The translations under genes were made by a program, and so were the position numbers. From NCBI GenBank assembly GCA_022563115.1, contig JADFNY010000276.1, forward strand, positions 1-5,520: a stretch of DNA of 5,520 nt. Reading direction: 5' to 3'. The notes under the pieces are model-generated. The model worked only from the letters and a program-made list of their open reading frames with translations. It was not told the origin of the DNA and made no database searches. The DNA comes from Acidobacteriota bacterium (GTDB lineage Bacteria; Acidobacteriota; UBA890). This document shows, piece after piece, positions 1 to 5,494 of the stretch; position 1 is the stretch's first letter; the number at the start of each line of letters is the position of its first letter.

Positions 1-1
1 C

Positions 2-631
2 TGGGTCGGCGATGACCACCACCGCGGCGCGAACCTGCAGATGTGGCACTACATCGAGACGATCGACATCGTCGCCTCGCTAAACCACAACCGCCGCGGA
101 TTCGGCTGGTCGGTGAATACCGGCACCAAGATGGCCAACATCTTGGGCGGGGTGTTGCGCTACGAGACCAACAGCGGCTCCGACGGCAACGGGGCGTCGC
201 AGCAGGTTGTTTACGGGCGCAACATCCGTAGCGGCGCCGACACCTACACCGGATTCGAGACCCTCGACTTTGTCCCCACCGAGGACGTCTTCGGCGACGA
301 CGGCATCAACATCCGCAGCCCCCTGTACAACCAAGACGACCCCCTTGGCTGGTTGGTCGAGGGCTACGGAGCGCGTTTCGGCGAGGTCGAGCTCAACCGG
401 GAACGCCTGCTGGAGGCCGAGATGGTCTCCTACCTCACCGACACCCTCTGGATTGGCGGCGACTTCGTCATGAAGGACGGTGTCACCGAAAAGATCGACA
501 CCAAGTTCGGCATCACCGGCGACAACCTGAGGCTCGCGGCGACCTTCGGCTACGCACCACAGAGCGAGCGATTCAGCGGCAGCATTCAGTTTCAGTGGAC
601 GCCGATCAAACCTCCGCCCACTAGCCGGTAG
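2..631 (+). CDS. Partial hypothetical protein, possible outer-membrane beta-barrel C-terminus
   Basis: The reading frame is open from the first full codon at base 2 to a TAG at 629-631, so the true start lies left of the window and 209 residues are visible. There is an in-frame ATG at 41, but the frame continues upstream of it without a break, so it is probably internal. The protein has many short stretches of alternating polar and hydrophobic or aromatic residues separated by Gly/Asn/Asp-rich turns (for example FGWSVNTGT, LRLAATFGYAP and SGSIQFQWTP near the end). This is the pattern of outer-membrane beta strands. A short Pro-rich tail (PIKPPPTSR) follows the last strand, so the classical terminal aromatic residue is not at the very C-terminus. 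I do not recognise the family. A secreted or periplasmic beta-rich protein is the alternative. It converges on the coiled-coil gene on the other strand, with a repeat arm between them. Confidence 0.8.
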   Translation, partial: WVGDDHHRGANLQMWHYIETIDIVASLNHNRRGFGWSVNTGTKMANILGGVLRYETNSGSDGNGASQQVVYGRNIRSGADTYTGFETLDFVPTEDVFGDDGINIRSPLYNQDDPLGWLVEGYGARFGEVELNRERLLEAEMVSYLTDTLWIGGDFVMKDGVTEKIDTKFGITGDNLRLAATFGYAPQSERFSGSIQFQWTPIKPPPTSR

Positions 632-641
632 CTCCGGGATC

Positions 642-675
642 CTCAACAGGGTGCTGAAAAACTCCCGCGGGTGCC
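642..675 (+). repeat. Single arm of an intergenic repeat (AACAGGGTGCTGAA family), copy 1
   Basis: These 34 bases match the left arm of the palindrome at 3927-3960 at 31 of 34 positions with no gaps; the differences are at 659, 661 and 668. The matching inverted arm seen in the other copy is absent here. The arm runs into a small imperfect hairpin at 670-684 (GGTGCC, loop ACC, GGCGCC), at the same place where the complete copy has GTGCC-GTTACG-GGCAC. It fills most of the 60-base gap between the two convergent genes, starting 10 bases after the stop of the left gene. It may help terminate transcription, but no T-tract follows it. Confidence 0.75.
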
Positions 676-691
676 ACCGGCGCCCTCGCTA

Positions 692-1414
692 CTACTGGAC
701 ACCATCCTCACGCTGAGGAGATGGGCCCGCCGCACGCACCAACCGATCGAGCTCGCGGCGCCGGCCGACGAGTTGAGAGAGCAGCGCCTCTTGCTGGCGA
801 CCGAACTCGTCGAACAGGACCTCCATGCGCCGCAGCGGCCCGGCAACGGCGCGCTGCAACAGTTCAGCGTCCTTGGCGTTGACCAGTTGGAGCATTTCGG
901 CGTGGGTGGCGAGCGCCGCCTGCAATGCCTGCTGCGCAGCGCCGAGCGCCTCGTTGAGCGCCTCGGCGACGTCACCGTCGGTCGAAACCGTAGAGTGCAA
1001 CCGATCGACACGTTCCCGGAGCACCTCGACCCGGGCTCCCAGCGTGTCGACCCTCCGTGAGCGCGCCGCGCCGCGACGATCGAGGACCTCGAAGAAGTCG
1101 CGCAGGACCCAACGTGACAGGCCGTTGAGCAGCCGGCGCGCCAGGCCACCGCCCGCGGGCCACACCACATCGGCATCCGAAGGGTCGTCGCCGGCGGCCT
1201 CGGCAAGGCCGTCCTTGACCGATGCCAGGGCCTTGCGGCGTACATCGACATGCTCCTGATACAGACGCGTCGACCGCTCGGTGGCAGCGCGGACATCTTC
1301 GACGTGGGTGGTGAGCTGGGCGAGCAGATCGCGGAAGCGCGCTTCGGTTTTTTCGCGGCGGGCCTCGAGCACATCCATGGTGTCCTCGAAGCGCTGACCG
1401 TCACCGTCGCTCAT
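692..1414 (-). CDS. Coiled-coil protein of unknown function
   Basis: This encodes 240 residues rich in Leu, Ala, Arg and Glu, with no signal peptide and no family I recognise. Residues about 8-72 look like a helical coiled coil. A Gly/Pro/Asp-rich break follows (about 74-90, containing VVWPAGGG). Next is a strongly amphipathic stretch, LARRLLNGLSRWVLRDFFEV, at 91-110, and then a long heptad-like helical region at about 113-228 (VDTLGARVEVLRERVDRL and LRRMEVLFDEFGRQQEALL). The amphipathic segment, with Trp, Phe and flanking Arg, could lie on a membrane surface or act as an oligomerisation helix; this is inference. It resembles only in general style the helical segments found beside some methyltransferase and glycosyltransferase domains, but no catalytic domain is present. 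The ATG at 1414-1412 overlaps the TGA of the upstream cyclophilin-like gene (ATGA), so the two are probably translationally coupled. It ends TAG at 694-692. Confidence 0.85.
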   Translation of the reverse strand: MSDGDGQRFEDTMDVLEARREKTEARFRDLLAQLTTHVEDVRAATERSTRLYQEHVDVRRKALASVKDGLAEAAGDDPSDADVVWPAGGGLARRLLNGLSRWVLRDFFEVLDRRGAARSRRVDTLGARVEVLRERVDRLHSTVSTDGDVAEALNEALGAAQQALQAALATHAEMLQLVNAKDAELLQRAVAGPLRRMEVLFDEFGRQQEALLSQLVGRRRELDRLVRAAGPSPQREDGVQ

Positions 1415-1800
1415 GGCTGGGGCTCCTGGCCGTTGCGGGCATGCACGGTGATCTCACCCGCTTCCTTGCCGGAGCGTAGCTCCTCGAAGCTGCTGACCCG
1501 CCCGACGATGGTCACCGGAACCGCCGAAACCGGGTCCTCGGCAGGGCTCATCGGCGTCGGCCCGAAGAAGATGCACAGGGTGTTTCCTTGGTGCCAAAAC
1601 CCGAGGTCACCGACGCTCACAGGCTTGCCTGGGCATGGGCGGGGGTCATCCTCGAGCGCCACGTCGAAGTGCAGCTCGTCGCCCCAAACGCGAAACTGTG
1701 CGGTCAGCGGCAGAACGCGAGCCAGCGCCCGGGCGCACTCCGTGTCGTTGAGCTCACCATCGAGGTTCAGGTCGCCGACCTCGATTCGAATCGGAAGCAT
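1411..1800 (-). CDS. Cyclophilin-like fold protein (PF04126/TM1367-type family)
   Basis: At 129 residues it has the normal size for this family of small beta-barrel proteins, which share a cyclophilin-like fold but have no established enzyme activity. Family hallmarks visible are ELNDT at 16-20, RVWGDELHFDV at 37-47, a central VGDLGFWHQGNTLCIFFGPTP at about 63-83, and a C-terminal VPVTIVGRV at 94-102. The aromatic-glycine pattern (WGDE, FW..GN..CIFFGPTP) is the strongest evidence. I recognise it from memory of family members and did not compute an alignment. No signal peptide or membrane segment is seen, so it is probably cytoplasmic. The ATG at 1800 has a good ribosome-binding site (GAGAGGA, 5-base spacing). 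It is the first gene after an 88-base gap behind glycerate kinase and overlaps the next gene by 4 bases. Prolyl isomerase activity should not be assumed. Confidence 0.85.
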   Translation of the reverse strand: MLPIRIEVGDLNLDGELNDTECARALARVLPLTAQFRVWGDELHFDVALEDDPRPCPGKPVSVGDLGFWHQGNTLCIFFGPTPMSPAEDPVSAVPVTIVGRVSSFEELRSGKEAGEITVHARNGQEPQP

Positions 1801-1805
1801 AGATG

Positions 1806-1812
1806 TCCTCTC
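1806..1812 (-). promoter_or_regulatory. Ribosome-binding site of the cyclophilin-like gene
   Basis: On the - strand GAGAGGA lies 5 bases before the ATG at 1800. It is among the best Shine-Dalgarno matches in the window and fixes the start of this gene. Confidence 0.75.
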
Positions 1813-1819
1813 TCAACCC

Positions 1820-1850
1820 GGCACCCGCGGGAGGTCGTCGGGACCCGGTG
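1820..1850 (-). repeat. Probable decayed repeat arm, copy 3 (reverse orientation)
   Basis: Read on the - strand, these 31 bases align without gaps to 645-675 of copy 1 with 24 identities. These include a 14-base exact block (CTCCCGCGGGTGCC, at 1833-1820 and 662-675). The differences cluster in the outer part of the arm, where the AACAGGGTGCTGAA signature is eroded. It lies in the 88-base gap between glycerate kinase and the cyclophilin-like gene, which matches the intergenic placement of the two clear copies. Chance similarity in GC-rich DNA cannot be excluded. Confidence 0.45.
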
Positions 1851-1888
1851 AAGCACCAGCAGGCTACGTTACACGTTGCCAGGTGCGG

Positions 1889-3232
1889 TCACTCTATCAA
1901 AACGAGGCGCACATCCATGACGTTGGTGTCCGTGGGCCCGGTAACGACGAGATCGCCGAGCGCCGTGAACACCGCATGCGAGTCGTTGTTCTCGAGGCTG
2001 GCTTGAGGATCGAGCCCGGCGGCGACCGATCGTTCCACCGTCCGGCCGTCGGCGACGGCCCCGGCGGCATCGGTCGTACCGTCGATGCCATCGGTCCCGA
2101 CCGAGCACACGGTGATCCCCTCGGCACCGGCGATATCGAGAGCCGCCGCCAGCACGAATTCCTGATTGCGCCCTCCCCTGCCGTCGCCGCGCAGGGTCAC
2201 CGTGGTCTCGCCACCGGAAATCAGGCAGCAGGGCGGCTCACAAGGGCGACCCGAGGCCCGGACCTCACGGGCGATCGCGCCGTGCACCTTGGCGACATCG
2301 CGGGTCTCGCCCTCGATCATGGTCGACAGCACGAAGCTCGTGTAGCCGAGCTCGTCCGCTTTGCGGGCCGCGGCTCGCACGGCGCTGTCGTTGTTGGCCA
2401 CCAGCACGTTCGTCACCCGGTCGAACAACGGGTCTCCGGGCTTCGGCGTCTCCACCAGGTCGCCGCTGGCGCCGTCGCGGAGGCGCCGCAGCACCGTGGG
2501 CGGCAACAGTTCCTCCAGCCCGTAGCGATCGACGATCGCCAGGCAATCTTCGAAGCTCGTGGGATCGGCAACGGTGGGACCTGAAGCGATGGCGTCGAGC
2601 GGGTCGCCGACAACGTCGGACAAGATGAGCGTCAGCACGCGCGCCGGCGCCGCGGCACGGGCCAGCTGGCCGCCCTTCACCGCCGACAGGTGCTTGCGCA
2701 GTGTGTTGATCTCGACGATCGTCGCGCCGCAGGCCAACAAGGCCTGGTTGGTGGCCTGCAGATCCTCGAGAGTGACGCCGTCGGCGGGGCACACCAGCAG
2801 CGCCGAGCCGCCGCCGGAGATCAGGCATATGACGAGGGTCTTGTCGTCAACGCCCGCGAGCGCTTCGAGCACCGCGTGCCCGGCCCGCACGCCGAGGTGG
2901 TCGGGAACCGGATGGCCGGCCTCGTGGATTTGGATCGTCTCGAGGTCGGCGGCCTGCCCGTGCGGCACGACGACGTTACCGGCGTGGATCCGGTCGCCGA
3001 GAACCGCCTCGACGGCGCGCGACATCGGCACTCCGGCCTTGCCGGCACCGACCACCACGACCCGGTCAACCTCGTCGAGAGGGAACGTGACGTCGCCGGC
3101 AACAATCGTCCCCTCACTCATGGAGAGGTGCCCGCGAACCGCGGCTTCGGGCTCAACCGCTGCGAGGGCAGCGTCAACGATGGCGCGCACGGTTTGCCGG
3201 GCGTCGGCGCCTATCGCGGAATCGTCGCGCAC
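1889..3232 (-). CDS. Glycerate 2-kinase, MOFRL family (type II glycerate kinase)
   Basis: The protein phosphorylates D-glycerate with ATP, typically giving 2-phosphoglycerate in this family, and links glyoxylate, serine or hydroxypyruvate breakdown to lower glycolysis in the cytoplasm. From the start used here it has 447 residues, normal for the family. The N-terminal domain shows VVVGAGKAG at about 59-67, HPVPD, the glycine-rich ISGGGSALL at about 138-146, NTLRKHLSAVKGGQLA at about 176-191 and LSDVVGDPLDAIASGP at about 204-219. The C-terminal MOFRL domain shows GRGGRNQEF at about 351-359, GTDGIDGTTDAAG at about 379-391 and TNVMD at about 436-440. No key motif is missing. The start is uncertain. 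The frame opens further to a GTG at 3283, but that would overlap apt by 35 bases and add a low-complexity leader. The GTG at 3232 lies 16 bases after the apt stop; neither has a convincing ribosome-binding site. It is probably co-transcribed with apt. Confidence 0.93.
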   Translation of the reverse strand: MRDDSAIGADARQTVRAIVDAALAAVEPEAAVRGHLSMSEGTIVAGDVTFPLDEVDRVVVVGAGKAGVPMSRAVEAVLGDRIHAGNVVVPHGQAADLETIQIHEAGHPVPDHLGVRAGHAVLEALAGVDDKTLVICLISGGGSALLVCPADGVTLEDLQATNQALLACGATIVEINTLRKHLSAVKGGQLARAAAPARVLTLILSDVVGDPLDAIASGPTVADPTSFEDCLAIVDRYGLEELLPPTVLRRLRDGASGDLVETPKPGDPLFDRVTNVLVANNDSAVRAAARKADELGYTSFVLSTMIEGETRDVAKVHGAIAREVRASGRPCEPPCCLISGGETTVTLRGDGRGGRNQEFVLAAALDIAGAEGITVCSVGTDGIDGTTDAAGAVADGRTVERSVAAGLDPQASLENNDSHAVFTALGDLVVTGPTDTNVMDVRLVLIE

Positions 3233-3248
3233 GAGTGGAGACGGCCTG

Positions 3249-3818
3249 CTAGTAGCGCAGGATGCTGTAAACCGGCCAGTCACCGAGAAGCTGGCGGCCG
3301 TTGAGGCCGGTCAGCTCGATCAGGAACATGACGCCGGCGACCTCCCCCCCTAGTTGCTCGACGAGCTCGCAAGCGCTTTTCGCGGTTCCACCGGTGGCGA
3401 TCAGGTCGTCGACGACGAGAACCTTCGAGCCCGGCTGGATGGCGTCCTTGTGGATCTCGAGGGAGTCGGATCCGTACTCGAGGTCGTACGAAGCCGACAC
3501 CGTCGGGGCGGGCAGCTTGCCGGGTTTGCGGGCGAGGATGAACCCCGCGTTCAGCTCGAGAGCCACGGTGCTTCCGAAGATGAAGCCACGCGACTCGACC
3601 CCCATCACCTGATCCGGCGGATCGTCGCGAAACGGATCGGCGAGCGCCTTCACCGCCAGCTTGTGGGCCTCCGGATCCAACAGCAGCGGCGTGATGTCGC
3701 GGAAGAGAATGCCCTCTTTGGGGAAGTCAGGGATGTCCCGAACCGCCTTGCGTAATCGCTCACTGACCGCCTCTTCGTGGACCGCCCCGCCGGACAAAGA
3801 GGTCTCTTCGGAACCCAT
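3249..3818 (-). CDS. apt: Adenine phosphoribosyltransferase
   Basis: Apt converts adenine and PRPP to AMP and pyrophosphate in the cytoplasm (purine salvage). The 189 residues fit the family length, with about 15 extra N-terminal residues before the conserved SERLRKAVRDIPDFPKEGIL. Visible motifs are GILFRDITPLL at 36-46, ESRGF at 75-79, RKPGKLP at 97-103, YDLEYG at 111-116 and the PRPP-binding loop VLVVDDLIATGGT at 133-145. The start is chosen at the ATG at 3818 because GAGGA (3829-3825) lies 6 bases before it. The in-frame ATG at 3824 abuts that GAGGA directly and is too close to use it. The frame remains open upstream to 3998, but that extension is a translation of the tRNA-Pro gene and the palindrome and is not real protein. 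The gene begins 22 bases after the tRNA 3' end, so the two probably share a transcript. It ends TAG at 3251-3249. Confidence 0.96.
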   Translation of the reverse strand: MGSEETSLSGGAVHEEAVSERLRKAVRDIPDFPKEGILFRDITPLLLDPEAHKLAVKALADPFRDDPPDQVMGVESRGFIFGSTVALELNAGFILARKPGKLPAPTVSASYDLEYGSDSLEIHKDAIQPGSKVLVVDDLIATGGTAKSACELVEQLGGEVAGVMFLIELTGLNGRQLLGDWPVYSILRY

Positions 3819-3824
3819 GGGCAT

Positions 3825-3829
3825 TCCTC
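3825..3829 (-). promoter_or_regulatory. Ribosome-binding site deciding the apt start
   Basis: On the - strand GAGGA ends immediately before the ATG at 3824 and 6 bases before the in-frame ATG at 3818. The spacing favours 3818. Confidence 0.65.
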
Positions 3830-3838
3830 GGAAAAACG

Positions 3839-3914
<76 letters not shown>

Positions 3915-3929
3915 ACCTGGAAAAAGCTC

Positions 3930-4004
3930 AACAGGGTGCTGAAGAGCTCCCGGGGGTGCCGTTACGGGCACAGTGGCCCCCTGAGAGTTCTTCAGCACCC
4001 TGTT
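3930..4004. repeat. 75-bp palindromic repeat element, copy 2 (complete inverted pair)
   Basis: The outer 16 bases AACAGGGTGCTGAAGA at 3930-3945 are repeated exactly in reverse complement at 3989-4004. Inside them the arms continue as CTCCCGGGGG versus CTCTCAGGGGG-type sequence, with a few mismatches. The centre holds a second small hairpin, GTGCC-GTTACG-GGCAC, at 3956-3971. As RNA this gives a long stem with a structured loop. On the - strand a T5 tract (3925-3921) follows the stem by four bases, so it could act as an intrinsic terminator for surE-yqaA. The right end supplies two bases of the yqaA TAA stop codon at 4005-4003. Related single arms lie at 642-675 and probably 1820-1850. No transposase is nearby; a REP or MITE-type element is the best guess. 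Confidence 0.88.
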
Positions 4005-4602
4005 AATGGGAAAGGGAGTTTAGCACGGCAAATCCGGCGACGAAGAGCACCGCGAGAGCCACTGTGAGCCAATTGAAGTGGCGGTCGATGAAGTCCTTCA
4101 TCGGGTCGCCAAACAGCCGCAACAGGCCCGCTACGAGAAAGAACCGACCGCCGCGTCCGATGATCGAGGCGACCACGAAGACCGGGAAGTTGACCCGAAC
4201 GAGGCCCGCCAGGATGGTGAACACCTTGTAGGGGATCGGCGTGAACCCGGCGATGATCACGGCTCCCGCCGTGTACTCCGCGTAGAGTCCCCCGACGGTC
4301 TCGAAGAGTCCGGTGAGGTTGTACAAGTCGACGATCCGCTGACCGACGCTCTCGAAGAACAGCAAACCGATGGCGTACCCGAACATGCCGCCGAACACCG
4401 ACGCGGCGGTACACAAACCGGCGTACCAGAAGGCCCGTCTGGGTGCCGACAAGCACAGCGGAATCAACAGGATGTCGGGCGGAATCGGAAAAAACGACGA
4501 CTCGCCGAACGAGATCGCCGCCAGCGCCCACGGGCCTCCCGGCCGGTCGGCCCAACTCAGCACCCAGTCGTAGGTCACCCGGATGGGGTTGCGCCAAGCC
4601 AT
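4003..4602 (-). CDS. yqaA: YqaA-like membrane protein (DedA/VTT superfamily)
   Basis: This is a 199-residue inner-membrane protein of the YqaA branch of the DedA/SNARE-associated (VTT) superfamily. Members of the wider family are linked to lipid-carrier recycling and membrane homeostasis; the exact role of YqaA is not settled. Hallmarks are PWALAAISFGESSFFPIPPD at 24-43 (with the conserved Glu at 34 and the PIPPD re-entrant loop), a glycine-rich helix at about 61-83, the second re-entrant motif AGFTPIPYKVFTI at 118-130, GRGGRFF at 149-155, and a C-terminal membrane helix at about 179-195. There is no signal peptide, as usual for the family. The ATG at 4602 shares its A with the surE TGA (TGATG), so translation is coupled to surE, and a G-rich stretch just upstream can serve as ribosome-binding site. 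The open frame extends upstream to 4863 but only as Arg-rich nonsense over surE. The TAA stop overlaps the palindrome. Confidence 0.92.
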   Translation of the reverse strand: MAWRNPIRVTYDWVLSWADRPGGPWALAAISFGESSFFPIPPDILLIPLCLSAPRRAFWYAGLCTAASVFGGMFGYAIGLLFFESVGQRIVDLYNLTGLFETVGGLYAEYTAGAVIIAGFTPIPYKVFTILAGLVRVNFPVFVVASIIGRGGRFFLVAGLLRLFGDPMKDFIDRHFNWLTVALAVLFVAGFAVLNSLSH

Positions 4603-5405
4603 CAGGCCCCCAGCGCCGCTTCCATCGCGGCGGCGACGTCGCCCCAGCGCTCCTCCATCAGCTCGAGGGACGGATAGTGGGTCAAGTCGAGGTGGAGCGG
4701 GCAGATCGAGATACAGCCACCGCGCACCGCCATGTAGTCGGTGTCGGGATCCTGCTCGATGTGGGGGGCGGCGCCGCTGCCGATCCAGTAGTAGAGTCTG
4801 CCGCGCGGATCGGTCCCCTCGTGCACGACCTCGTCGTACGTCCGTCTCCCCTGCCGCGTGCATCGGGTGCCTTTGATCGGATCAACGGGAACGTTGACGT
4901 TGAGCAAGATGTCGGCCGCCGGCAGGCCCTGCTCGAGTATTCGGCAAGCGATCTCGTGCGCCACCACGCCGGCGTTGCCGAAGTCGAACCGCCCGCTTCC
5001 GGAGCCGCGCGGCGCGTCGCTCTTGGCCTCTTGCGAGATGGCGAACGACGGGATGCCGAGGATCGTGCCCTCGATCGCCGCCGCGATGGTTCCCGAATAG
5101 GTGACGTCGTCGCCGATGTTGGAACCGTGGTTGATCCCCGCGACGACCAGATCGGGCTTGCGATCGAGGATCTGAAGCGCCCCCAGGTACACGCAGTCGG
5201 CCGGGGTGCCGTCGACGGCATACTCCCGGGCATTGACCTCACGAATCCGTAGCGGGGCATGCAAGGTCAAGGCGTGCGAGGCGGCGCTTTGCTCGCGATC
5301 CGGCGCCACCACGACGACATCGCCGAGAGGCCGCAGCGAATCGGCCAGAGCGGCGATTCCCGCGGCGTGGACGCCGTCGTCGTTGATAACGAGGATGGAA
5401 GCCAT
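4602..5405 (-). CDS. surE: 5'/3'-nucleotidase SurE
   Basis: SurE is a metal-dependent cytoplasmic phosphatase that removes phosphate from nucleoside 5'- and 3'-monophosphates, and in some species also degrades short polyphosphate; it is linked to stress and stationary-phase survival. The 267 residues match the family length. Visible motifs are ILVINDDGVHAAGI at 4-17 with metal ligands D9 and D10, APDREQSAASHALTL at 34-48 with S40, DGTPADCVYLG at 65-75, AGINHGSNIGDDVTYSGT at 89-106 with ligand N92, LNVNVP at 168-173, and a conserved C-terminal ISICPLHLDLT at 232-242. The start at 5405 is chosen because MASILVINDDG is the normal family N-terminus. The frame remains open to a GTG at 5480, but the extra residues are unlike SurE. 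There is no visible Shine-Dalgarno before 5405. It is coupled to yqaA by a one-base overlap. The pcm gene often found beside surE is not between them. Confidence 0.96.
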   Translation of the reverse strand: MASILVINDDGVHAAGIAALADSLRPLGDVVVVAPDREQSAASHALTLHAPLRIREVNAREYAVDGTPADCVYLGALQILDRKPDLVVAGINHGSNIGDDVTYSGTIAAAIEGTILGIPSFAISQEAKSDAPRGSGSGRFDFGNAGVVAHEIACRILEQGLPAADILLNVNVPVDPIKGTRCTRQGRRTYDEVVHEGTDPRGRLYYWIGSGAAPHIEQDPDTDYMAVRGGCISICPLHLDLTHYPSLELMEERWGDVAAAMEAALGA

Positions 5406-5494
5406 GAGACAGAAAAAAACCAGGCGGGTGGGGTTGTTACCTGCTCGGGCCCCGAGCGGGGAGCCCAACGACCCTGCCACAACCCGGGAAGAAA
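5406..5494 (-). promoter_or_regulatory. tRNA-surE spacer with GC-rich palindrome and T7 tract
   Basis: This 89-base spacer separates the tRNA 3' end from surE. It contains a perfect 15-base palindrome, GCTCGGGCCCCGAGC, at 5443-5457 (seven-base arms around one central base). Nearer the gene, on the - strand, is a T7 run at 5419-5413, eight bases before the surE start at 5405. The hairpin and T-run are more than 20 bases apart, so they do not form a canonical intrinsic terminator. I see no convincing -35/-10 pair. Confidence 0.3.

Noticed and set aside
80..646. Open frame on the - strand (188 codons) opposite the left-edge gene
   Set aside because: The Val/Ala/Gly/Asp-rich translation is typical of a shadow frame. 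The + strand frame shows far better protein-like periodicity and is open to the window edge.
1573..1583. CACAGGGTG, resembling the repeat signature
   Set aside because: It lies within the cyclophilin-like coding sequence, and the match does not extend beyond these few bases.
1250..2584. Long open frame on the + strand (444 codons)
   Set aside because: It runs antisense across the coiled-coil, cyclophilin-like and glycerate kinase genes. Its translation is Arg/Gly/His-rich without domains, as expected for a shadow frame in GC-rich DNA.
2559..3353. Open frame on the + strand (264 codons) opposite glycerate kinase
   Set aside because: It is rich in Ser, Ala, Thr and Arg and has no recognisable motif. 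The opposite strand encodes a complete, motif-bearing kinase.
4603..4863. Upstream extension of the yqaA frame
   Set aside because: The added residues are Arg-rich and lie wholly over surE in another frame. The conserved family N-terminus begins at the ATG at 4602.
4443..5252. Open frame on the + strand (269 codons) opposite surE and yqaA
   Set aside because: It is an antisense shadow of two well-supported genes and has no coherent protein features.
5413..5457. Intrinsic terminator after the right-edge tRNA
   Set aside because: The GC-rich palindrome and the T7 run are separated by more than 20 bases. The only stem directly before the T-run (CAGG/CCTG) has four base pairs and a long loop, which is too weak to call.
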